Of a stretch of 6,010 nucleotides of DNA, positions 1 to 4,537 are shown piece after piece (within the stretch, counting starts at the first letter, position 1; each line of letters starts with the position of its first letter). The notes under the pieces are model-generated. The model was not told where the DNA came from. It searched no databases and saw only the letters and a program-made list of their open reading frames with translations. Both the position numbers and the translations under genes were made by a program. Origin of the DNA: Synergistaceae bacterium (lineage in GTDB: Bacteria > Synergistota > Synergistia > Synergistales > Aminobacteriaceae); NCBI GenBank assembly GCA_031270755.1, contig JAISWV010000294.1, forward strand, positions 1-6,010. Reading direction: 5' to 3'.

Positions 1-392
1 AAGACGTTTTCGATGACGATGCTGACGCCCATGGAGGCGATCAGGAGGTAAAGAGTCATGGAGGTACGTTCGCGTATGGGTTTGTAAGCCAGCCGTTCGG
101 TCAGTGCGGCGACGATTCCCGCGCCGGCCAAGGCGCTGAGGGCGGCGATCCAGATACCGAAAGCCGGTACGGTGACGAGATGACGCCCGAAGACGGCCAC
201 CGGGCCGCCGGACAACAGTCCGTAGCAAATATAGCCGCCGACCACCAGGAACCCGCCATGAGCGAAATTCGAAAACGAAAGGATGGAGTAGACCAACGAA
301 TAACCCACCGCAATCAACGCGTACACCGACCCCAACGAAAGACCGTTGACGATCTGCTGGAGTAAAGTTGCAAAACCACCGTCCAAAAACAT
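1..392 (-). CDS. livH: LivH-type branched-chain amino acid ABC permease, N-terminal part
   Basis: This is the first 130 residues of an integral membrane permease of a branched-chain amino acid (Leu/Ile/Val or related) ABC importer; the gene continues past the left edge. The start is ATG read leftwards from 392, preceded by a weak AGGGGG ribosome site. The N-terminus contains QQIVNGLSLGSVYALIAVGY (residues 12-31) followed by SNFAHGGFLVVGGY, the hallmark first helices of the LivH family. ERLAYKPIRERTSMTLYLL lies near residues 99-117 and is also typical. LivH proteins are usually about 290 residues, so under half is present. In this family LivH pairs with LivM, two ATPases (LivG, LivF) and a periplasmic binding protein; those would lie to the left and are not visible. 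The gene is divergent from the metal-type ABC operon on its right. The family is near certain from sequence; the exact substrate is not. Confidence 0.93.
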   Translation of the reverse strand, partial: MFLDGGFATLLQQIVNGLSLGSVYALIAVGYSLVYSILSFSNFAHGGFLVVGGYICYGLLSGGPVAVFGRHLVTVPAFGIWIAALSALAGAGIVAALTERLAYKPIRERTSMTLYLLIASMGVSIVIENV

Positions 393-480
393 CGCCCCCT
401 GAACTCGATAACAATCAAACACACCCAATACCGCACGTTCGTTATTGGTTATTCAAGTCCGAAAATACACCCGACAGGTG

Positions 481-507
481 TTGAAAAATATATCTCCATA
501 TTATACT
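481..507 (+). promoter_or_regulatory. Possible promoter for the CPFC/ABC operon
   Basis: TTGAAA at 481-486 and TATACT at 502-507 resemble sigma-70 -35 and -10 boxes. The 15-base spacer is shorter than the usual 16-18, and the resulting leader of about 190 bases is long, so this is tentative. Confidence 0.3.
500..505 (-). promoter_or_regulatory. Possible -10 box for livH
   Basis: Read on the minus strand, these bases are a perfect TATAAT. No good -35 is present at the right distance; the nearest TTTACA (minus strand, 533-528) is 22 bases upstream. It would give a livH leader of about 100 bases. It overlaps the plus-strand -10-like box, so the two promoters could compete. Confidence 0.3.
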
Positions 508-561
508 AGAGTCCGCGGCTCTTTTTGTGTAAAATCTCGTCCGTCACCTGCGGGTCTCAAT

Positions 562-581
562 CGGACCTCGACCGACCTCGA
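562..581. repeat. Two-copy 10-bp tandem repeat
   Basis: CGGACCTCGA (562-571) is followed directly by CCGACCTCGA (572-581), differing at two positions, and then by a degenerate third unit. A related pair GGTCTCAAT (553-561) and GGTCTCGAT (588-596) brackets it. The decamer ACCTCGACCG (565-574) recurs at 3228-3237, on the far side of the ABC operon. Function unknown. Confidence 0.5.
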
Positions 582-706
582 ACGACCGGTCTCGATACGA
601 GCGCCTCCGTTTACGTTCTTGTAACCTTGTCGTAAAGTTTTCGCTACACTCTTTCGTTATTGTGAACCCTGTCGAGTTCTAGCAGTTCAGATGGGGGTGC
701 CGGAGT

Positions 707-1186
707 ATGCGGAGGAAAGCGAAGACGGCCCTTATAGTTGGGGTATTGTTTGCCGGCGTGTGTTTTGTGTGTTTCGCATGTCCGGGCCAAATGGGAGCCG
801 CGGCAGAAGCAGCCAAAAATTTGAGGTTCGGCGAGATGTACGGCAAGGTGTCTTCGCGTGGGATCGTCCTGTCCGACAAGCTGAAGCTGCTTGCGGATCA
901 AACCGTGGTCATGGAGGGTTTCATGGCCCCGCCTCTGAAACCGACTCTGGACTTTTTCGTGCTGACCCGCGTTCCCATGTCGCTCTGTCCCTTTTGCTCC
1001 TCCGACGCGAACTGGCCCTCGGACATCGTGGTCGTTTACCTGGAGAAGCCCGTTACGGCACTGCCCTTCGACCGTCCCATCCGCGTGGAGGGCAGGCTGG
1101 AGCTCGGTACGAAGGTCGACGCGGAAACCGGATTCGTGAGCCTGGTCCGCATTTACGCCACGCGCCTTGGCGAGGCGGGACAATGA
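707..1186 (+). CDS. Exported CPFC-motif protein, partner of a MacB-type ABC transporter
   Basis: A 159-residue protein that starts with a basic MRRKAK and a hydrophobic stretch (residues 8-25), then Ala-rich sequence around GAAAEA (30-35) suitable for signal peptidase cleavage. A lipoprotein cleavage at Cys25 is possible, but the preceding residues CFA fit a lipobox poorly. The mature part contains VVMEGFMAPPL (67-77), then FFVLTRVPMSLCPFCSSD (83-100) with a CPFC motif that could bind metal or act in thiol chemistry, and a closing beta-rich region (VEGRLELGTKVD, 127-138). It resembles small proteins encoded beside His-rich MacB-type permeases and is loosely like DUF3299 proteins; I infer that link from pattern and context only. 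The ATG at 707 is preceded by GGGGGTG (693-699). Its stop overlaps the ATPase start (ATGA), implying translational coupling. Function is not established. Confidence 0.85.
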   Translation: MRRKAKTALIVGVLFAGVCFVCFACPGQMGAAAEAAKNLRFGEMYGKVSSRGIVLSDKLKLLADQTVVMEGFMAPPLKPTLDFFVLTRVPMSLCPFCSSDANWPSDIVVVYLEKPVTALPFDRPIRVEGRLELGTKVDAETGFVSLVRIYATRLGEAGQ

Positions 1187-1878
1187 TGGGCCTTTCCAAC
1201 CCGCTTCTGGAGATCCACGGACTGCGCAAAGAATACATGCAGCCCGGCGGCCCGGTGCAGGCGCTTTACCTGGACTTTCTGGAGGCCCGGGCGGGCGACG
1301 CGATAGCCGTTACGGGCCCCAGCGGCTCGGGCAAGACGACCCTGCTGCATCTTTTGGCCGCACTCGTCCGCCCCTCCCAGGGAAGCATCCGTTTCGACGG
1401 GCGGGATCTGCCGGCGGCCGCGTATTCCGCACGCTGGCGAGCCTTGTCCGTGGGGTACGTTTTTCAGGAGATGAACCTGCTTCCAGACTTCAGCCTGCTG
1501 GAAAACCTGTTGATTGCCGCGGAGATCTCCGGCGTTCCCCGGGCTTTCGACCGATCCTTGTCCCTTCTGTGCCGACTGGGCATCGAAGATCTTCGTTACC
1601 GCCGCCCCGCGAAGCTGAGTCTCGGCGAACAGCAAAGGGCCGCCGTCGCGCGGGCGGTTTTGCACGCTCCGCCTCTTCTGCTTGCGGACGAACCCACCGC
1701 CAGCCTCGACGCGGAAAACGCCGGGATCGTCATGAACCTGCTTCTGGAGCTTGCCGCGGAGTCGAAATCTCTCCTTCTTGTCGCAACCCACGACGAAGCC
1801 GTGAAAAAGCGCTTCCCCCGCGTTGTGGAGCTTACGAAAAACATAGAAAAAACGGGACAAAGGGGAAATTTGCCGTGA
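1183..1878 (+). CDS. ABC transporter ATP-binding protein, LolD/MacB class
   Basis: A 231-residue cytoplasmic ATPase that should power the permease encoded next. All nucleotide-binding motifs are visible: Walker A GPSGSGKT (45-52), Q-loop VFQEMNLLPDFSLLENLL around Gln95, signature LSLGEQQRAAVARA (145-158), Walker B LLLADEPTASLD (165-176) and the switch His203 in VATHDEA. The Q-loop region and GEQQR signature place it with the LolD/MacB/FtsE class, which energises mechanotransmission-type permeases rather than classic solute channels. The signature has Leu where most members have Gly (LSGGEQ). The chosen ATG overlaps the previous stop (ATGA) and follows GAGG (1172-1175) by 7 bases; a second ATG comes immediately after. 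An in-frame extension up to 691 is open but would overlap most of the upstream gene and is not believed. The C-terminus is short, as in single-domain members. The transported substrate cannot be read from the ATPase. Confidence 0.95.
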   Translation: MMGLSNPLLEIHGLRKEYMQPGGPVQALYLDFLEARAGDAIAVTGPSGSGKTTLLHLLAALVRPSQGSIRFDGRDLPAAAYSARWRALSVGYVFQEMNLLPDFSLLENLLIAAEISGVPRAFDRSLSLLCRLGIEDLRYRRPAKLSLGEQQRAAVARAVLHAPPLLLADEPTASLDAENAGIVMNLLLELAAESKSLLLVATHDEAVKKRFPRVVELTKNIEKTGQRGNLP

Positions 1879-3095
1879 AGTCAAGCACAAAGCTGTTCAT
1901 CGCGTCGAGGCATCTGCGCTCCAGAGCCTTTCAGACGTTCTCGGTGGTGGCGGTCGTCGCTTTTTCCGTAGGCCTGGCTGTCGCGCTATTTTTGGTTTCA
2001 CAGGGGCTCCAGTTGGGGCTGGTTCACGCGGTAGAGCCCTTCGAGCTGATCGTCGGCGCAAAAGGCAGCCCGTATCAGCTTCTCTTGAACACAGTTTTTC
2101 TTCAGGACGCCCCCATCGGCAACATCGGGTGGGAAGATTACGCCGAGCTCTCCGACGACGTTCGCGTGGGCTCCGCCGTCCCCCTCGGATTCGGCGATTC
2201 TTACAGGGGATACCCCATAATCGGGACGGTCTCCTCTCTTTTGGACGTTCGCGTCCGCCCCTCCGATCCTCCCTGGTTGAGGATCACGCAAGGCCGATGG
2301 TTCGAGGAAGGCAGGTTCGAGGCGGTCCTGGGAGCTCAAGCCGCGGCCAGATCGGGGCTCCGGTTGGGAGACGGTTTTCGAACGTCACACGGGATTGTCG
2401 CGGGGGACGAGCACAGTGAGGAATATCGCGTCGTTGGCATCGCCGAAACAGTTCAGGGTCCTTGGGACCGTGCGATCTTCGTGCCCCTCGAAATCCTCCA
2501 GTCGGTGCACGAGCACGAACATGAGGGCGAACATGAAAGTGAGAGTGAAAGCGAGGGCGAAGGTAAAGAGGTTACGACGGTCCTGGTGCATCCGGCCTCC
2601 TACGCGGACGCGTATCGTTTGGCGGTCTCGTACCAGAACGACTCCGGGAAGCAGTTGATTTTCCCGGCTCAGACCGCCATCCGCCTTTTCGCTCTGATAG
2701 GCCGCGGAGAGGCTTTTCTCTCCATCGTCGTTTACGCCGTCGAAGCCTGCGCCCTTTTGACCACGCTTTTAGTCCTCTACTGGTCAGGGGCGGCTCGAAG
2801 CCGGGAACGTATGCTGCTGCGCGTTCTGGGCCTTCCCTTTAAAACGCTCGTCTTCATCTCCTGGCTGGAGGGCACGATCGCCCTCTCCACGGGGGCGTTT
2901 CTGGGGGAATTGTTGGGCCGTGCGGGAGCGCACGCGGCGTTTTCCCTTCTGGGCGAGGCAACGGCCATTCAACCCACCGTTCCTTTGACGCTTCAGGAAT
3001 GTCTCGCTCCGCTGGTTCTTTTGTCTGTCGGATCTCTGAGCACCTTGGCCGTAGCCTGGCGTGACGCCCGCAACTCGGAAGAGCCGCCCCGCTGA
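1875..3095 (+). CDS. MacB/FtsX-type ABC permease with His/Glu-rich outer loop
   Basis: A 406-residue permease with one N-terminal membrane helix (21-42), a large extracytoplasmic MacB-type core (about 45-270) and three C-terminal helices (about 281-303, 323-345, 375-395) forming the FtsX domain. The stretch SGLRLGDGFRTSHGIVAG (160-177), then EYRVVGIAE and DRAIFVPLEILQ, is typical of a permease subfamily that carries a His-rich insert; here the insert is HEHEHEGEHESESE and following (212-231). Such loops commonly bind Zn or similar ions. Homologues I recall, such as the Pseudomonas PA4065 protein, lie in zinc-responsive operons. I infer a metal-related role, but transport direction and cargo are unknown. 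The start is GTG at 1875, overlapping the ATPase stop (GTGA) and preceded by AAAGGGG (1859-1865); upstream in-frame sequence lies inside the ATPase gene and is excluded. Last gene of the operon. Confidence 0.93.
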   Translation: MKSSTKLFIASRHLRSRAFQTFSVVAVVAFSVGLAVALFLVSQGLQLGLVHAVEPFELIVGAKGSPYQLLLNTVFLQDAPIGNIGWEDYAELSDDVRVGSAVPLGFGDSYRGYPIIGTVSSLLDVRVRPSDPPWLRITQGRWFEEGRFEAVLGAQAAARSGLRLGDGFRTSHGIVAGDEHSEEYRVVGIAETVQGPWDRAIFVPLEILQSVHEHEHEGEHESESESEGEGKEVTTVLVHPASYADAYRLAVSYQNDSGKQLIFPAQTAIRLFALIGRGEAFLSIVVYAVEACALLTTLLVLYWSGAARSRERMLLRVLGLPFKTLVFISWLEGTIALSTGAFLGELLGRAGAHAAFSLLGEATAIQPTVPLTLQECLAPLVLLSVGSLSTLAVAWRDARNSEEPPR

Positions 3096-3142
3096 ATCGG
3101 ACGTCGCCTCGGTCTTCCTGTCCGTGTGTAGGGGCGGGCATT

Positions 3143-3179
3143 GCGCGTCCGTCTTTATCTGAGCGCGTCCGTCGTTATC
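3143..3179. repeat. Two-copy tandem repeat, 20-bp period
   Basis: GCGCGTCCGTCTTTATC (3143-3159) and GCGCGTCCGTCGTTATC (3163-3179) match at 16 of 17 positions, with three bases between them. They lie just beyond the permease stop and next to the palindrome CCGATATCGG. Function unknown. Confidence 0.7.
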
Positions 3180-3194
3180 CGATATCGGTAAGAT

Positions 3195-3218
3195 AGTAAA
3201 AAAGTAAAAAAGTGGAAA
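3195..3218. repeat. Three-copy 8-bp A-rich tandem repeat
   Basis: AGTAAAAA, AGTAAAAA and AGTGGAAA follow each other without gaps. This is a simple-sequence tract, possibly prone to slippage; it lies outside any gene. Confidence 0.65.
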
Positions 3219-3308
3219 AGTTGATAAACCTCGACCGGCTTCTCTCGAATGTCGTTTCGCTTTCGGTTGCCGCGCCCGCACCTGTATAAACCTCTTTATT
3301 AATCTGCA

Positions 3309-3410
3309 CCAAGCGAGCGCCAAGCAGTGTCAAGCAAAGTCAATCGAGGCAAGCGACGCAAGCAAGGCAGGACCAAGCAAGGAGCAAGCAATCAAGGGGC
3401 AAGCAAGCAA
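3309..3410. repeat. Degenerate CAAGC decamer array
   Basis: CAAGC occurs nine times in about 100 bases, starting at 3310, 3321, 3331, 3350, 3359, 3374, 3385, 3400 and 3404, with a variant CAATC at 3341. The first spacings are 11, 10, 10, 9 and 9 bases, about one helical turn; later ones vary. The rough unit is YCAAGCRARG. No coding frame explains it. It could be an iteron-like protein-binding array, a decayed tandem repeat, or simple sequence drift; the data here do not decide. Confidence 0.65.
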
Positions 3411-3448
3411 CCTAATTTCTTGGTGAATGTTTTAGCTCGCGAGTATAC

Positions 3449-3463
3449 ATATCATGATATAAT
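3449..3463 (+). promoter_or_regulatory. Extended -10 promoter overlapping a 12-bp palindrome
   Basis: TGATATAAT (3455-3463) is a perfect extended -10 element (TGn plus TATAAT); no strong -35 lies 17 bases upstream, which extended -10 promoters tolerate. The perfect palindrome ATATCATGATAT (3449-3460) overlaps it, a plausible operator position. Transcription would begin near 3470 and run toward the terminator at 3768-3802. Confidence 0.45.
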
Positions 3464-3592
3464 CATTGGCGCTTGACAATGTATTGCGTGGAACTGTTGC
3501 ATTCTTATCAATAATTGTGTGATTGATTCAAAAGTACGGATCATGATTTCTATAGTGCCTTTTCAAAAGCGGAGGAGGTTCGTGAAGTTAGT

Positions 3593-3826
3593 ATGAAGAG
3601 TGTCTTGCCGTTTGCCCGTGCCATAGAAAGTAAAATCGAGGCGCAGCCCCGAGTCAAGGACGTGTGGACGAACGCCGTTGCTGTCAGCGGAGAATGTTGT
3701 TGTAGACTCTGTAGACTCTGTACGGAAAGATGTACGGAAGGACGGCAAAAACGAATAAGGACCAGCGATAACCGGTTCCCGATCTACAAGGGAGCCGGTT
3801 ATTTCATTAAATTCAATCTTAGTTGA
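3593..3826 (+). CDS. Doubtful small Cys-rich ORF
   Basis: A possible 77-residue protein of unknown function. GGAGGAGG at 3571-3578 is a good ribosome site, but 14 bases from the ATG, rather far. The first 35 residues (MKSVLPFARAIESKIEAQ, then PRVKDVWTNAVAVSGE) look protein-like and faintly recall the helix-strand pattern of heavy-metal-associated domains (IE..I...P.V..V..N), without the metal-binding CxxC. The next part, CCCRLCRLCTERCTE, is encoded by short DNA repeats: TGTAGACTC twice (3701-3718) and TGTACGGAA twice (3719-3727, 3731-3739). The tail is encoded by a transcription terminator hairpin (3768-3802), so a transcript stopping there would lack the stop codon. It may be a fragment of a larger decayed gene whose end has been lost, or not coding at all. 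Confidence 0.25.
   Translation: MKSVLPFARAIESKIEAQPRVKDVWTNAVAVSGECCCRLCRLCTERCTEGRQKRIRTSDNRFPIYKGAGYFIKFNLS
3768..3802 (+). terminator. Strong hairpin, probable rho-independent terminator
   Basis: ATAACCGGTTCCC (3768-3780) pairs with GGGAGCCGGTTAT (3790-3802): 13 pairs with one G-U wobble and a 9-base loop. TTCATTAAATTC follows, moderately T-rich rather than a clean T-run. The reverse strand has an A/T-rich flank too, so bidirectional action is possible. It ends the unit that starts at the promoter near 3455. Confidence 0.65.
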
Positions 3827-4029
3827 TTTTTATTCTCAGAATTGAAGGCGAAAGAAACATGCCAGTGATGAAAATCATTTTGGAAGCGATCGGTGATATC
3901 CCTCTCGTAGGCTTCGGAGAATATCAGAAGCAAATTAGGGTAGAACGCGAAGATTCTTGCAGCAGCGCTTATGGAGTACAAGTTCGATCTTGTATCGGAC
4001 GGAACGGACAACCACCTGATGTTGGTGGA

Positions 4030-4039
4030 CTTGGGAAAC
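4030..4039. repeat. Target site duplication, left copy
   Basis: CTTGGGAAAC abuts the left end of the inserted element and is repeated exactly at its right end. It is native glyA sequence (encoding part of VDLGN). Confidence 0.85.
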
Positions 4040-4122
4040 CAATGTCGACAACTTAACGTAAACTTCGCCCCTGTGCAAAAAAGTATACCTTTTTGCACAC
4101 CTCTCTTAAGATGTTGACATTG
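4040..4122. mobile_element. 83-bp MITE-like element in the glyA remnant
   Basis: The element begins CAATGTCGACAACTTAA (4040-4056) and ends TTAAGATGTTGACATTG (4106-4122); these are inverted repeats matching at 15 of 17 positions. It is flanked by exact 10-bp duplications. In its middle is a second near-palindrome (4072-4099) with arms TGTGCAAAAA and TTTTTGCACA around a GTATAC-containing centre. It is too short to encode a transposase, so it would need one in trans, or is an internal deletion of an insertion sequence. A 10-bp duplication and ends resembling CATG...CTTAAG recall IS4-family, IS231-group elements; that assignment is from memory and tentative. Element plus one duplication is 93 bases, 31 codons, so the glyA frame is kept but a TGA is introduced. 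No second copy is seen in the window. Confidence 0.85.
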
Positions 4123-4132
4123 CTTGGGAAAC
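4123..4132. repeat. Target site duplication, right copy
   Basis: CTTGGGAAAC, identical to 4030-4039, directly follows the right inverted end. Joining the sequence after it to the left copy restores VDLGN followed by RELARKV in one frame. Confidence 0.85.
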
Positions 4133-4478
4133 AGGGAATTAGCGAGGAAGGTGATGGAGTATGCATTGAACGAATCAGGTCTGGCCGTAAGTAAAATGCA
4201 GTGCTTTTTGACACAGAGAAGTCAACAGTGACGATGGGGGCGTTGGAGGTGACTGCGCGAGGGTTTCGGGAACCGGAAATGAAGCGGATTGCTGAATGGA
4301 TTGAGCTCATTTCGAGAGACGTGGAAAATGAAAGCTTATACAGGACGGTGAAGGACGAGGTCCGCGAACTTTGCCGGGAGTTTCCCGTTTATTCTGATCT
4401 GGACTAAACCCTGAAGCATTTCCGTGAATGATCGCTTTTGGAATATGGAATGACAACTTTAGATTTTGATAATATCGT

Positions 4479-4508
4479 TTTTACGCCTAAAACTAGTTTA
4501 GCTAAAAT
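4479..4508 (+). promoter_or_regulatory. Probable promoter with overlapping palindromes upstream of the DUF5058 operon
   Basis: TTTACG (4479-4484) and TAAAAT (4503-4508) are separated by 18 bases and could be -35 and -10 boxes, with a start near 4515 and a leader of about 23 bases. Two perfect 10-bp palindromes lie between or over them: AAACTAGTTT (4490-4499) and TTTAGCTAAA (4497-4506), sharing three bases. CTAAAA is directly repeated at 4487-4492 and 4502-4507. Binding here would cover the -10 box, so repression is plausible. An alternative -35/-10 pair is TTGATA (4466-4471) with TAAAAC (4488-4493), spacer 16. Confidence 0.4.
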
Positions 4509-4537
4509 GTTGCATTGAAAAAGGAGAGAAAAAACAT

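Larger units (their letters stand above)
393..706. other. Divergent intergenic region, non-coding
   Basis: About 310 bases separate the start of livH from the start of the exported CPFC protein, and I see no convincing gene in them. The region holds a 6-bp inverted repeat CCAATA/TATTGG (425-430 and 443-448) in the livH leader, -10-like boxes on both strands near 500-507, and 10-bp tandem repeats around 562-581. A second -10-like TACACT (645-650) lies closer to the plus-strand operon but has no well-spaced -35 box. No clear Zur-type palindrome was found by eye. Confidence 0.6.
3096..3592. other. Repeat-rich intergenic region, no gene seen
   Basis: About 500 bases without a convincing coding region. 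From left to right it holds a 20-bp tandem repeat, a 10-bp palindrome CCGATATCGG (3179-3188), an A-rich 8-bp repeat, the decamer ACCTCGACCG shared with the left flank (3228-3237), a CAAGC array, and a promoter-like region near 3449-3463. A TTGACA at 3473-3478 has no matching -10. No good rho-independent terminator was found after the permease stop, only a 5-bp CGGAC/GTCCG stem. Base composition turns AT-rich after about 3180. Confidence 0.6.
3859..4407 (+). pseudogene. glyA: Serine hydroxymethyltransferase remnant (3' end), disrupted
   Basis: SHMT interconverts serine and glycine using PLP and tetrahydrofolate. Only about the last 130 of roughly 415 family residues are recognisable, in pieces. 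Frame 1 gives FGEYQKQI (3913-3936); a one-base gain near 3937-3943 then shifts to frame 2, giving [16 protein letters not shown] and, directly after, [16 protein letters not shown] (3944-4039), the very conserved [11 protein letters not shown] block. An 83-bp mobile element interrupts it and adds an in-frame TGA (4115-4117). Frame 2 resumes with RELARKVMEYALNESGLAVS (4133-4192). Loss of one A in the A-run near 4193-4196 then shifts to frame 1: VLFDTEKSTVTMG, a four-residue deletion in the usual SG-R-GTPA motif, then TARGFREPEMKRIAEWIELI to the terminal FPVYSDLD. The PLP-lysine region and everything before it are missing. The left limit is approximate; similarity before 3911 is weak. Identification rests on family motifs recalled by eye. 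Confidence 0.88.

Noticed and set aside
691..1182. In-frame extension of the ATPase gene upstream to an ATG at 691
   Set aside because: It would overlap nearly the whole CPFC-protein gene, and its translation (Arg/Gly-rich, low complexity) has no domain features; the ATGA overlap at 1183 with a GAGG site is the natural start.
1167..1874. In-frame extension of the permease into the ATPase gene
   Set aside because: The translated sequence is Arg/Pro-rich shadow sequence; the permease begins cleanly with KSSTKLFIASRHLRSRAF after GTG at 1875.
1153..1890. Long antisense ORF of 245 codons on the minus strand
   Set aside because: It mirrors the ATPase gene in a GC-rich region and shows no domain or signal features.
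3309..3410. CRISPR array
   Set aside because: The repeats are only 5-10 bases, unevenly spaced and without unique spacers of 25-45 bases; no cas genes are nearby.
3468..3501. Sigma-54 promoter (TGGCGC...TTGC or TGGAAC...TTGCA)
   Set aside because: The distance between the GG and GC elements is wrong in both possible pairings.
3543..3596. 17-residue leader peptide overlapping the ATG at 3593
   Set aside because: The ATGA overlap is attractive, but there is no ribosome site before its start and no attenuator-like codon run.
3823..4056. 77-codon ORF beginning MIFILRIEGERNMP
   Set aside because: It contains glyA-derived FGEYQKQI and then reads the wrong frame after the indel, ending in the mobile element; better explained as part of the pseudogene.
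4201..4407. 68-codon ORF (GTG start) as a separate small protein
   Set aside because: Its sequence is the SHMT C-terminus following a one-base deletion; there is no ribosome site, so it is part of the pseudogene.
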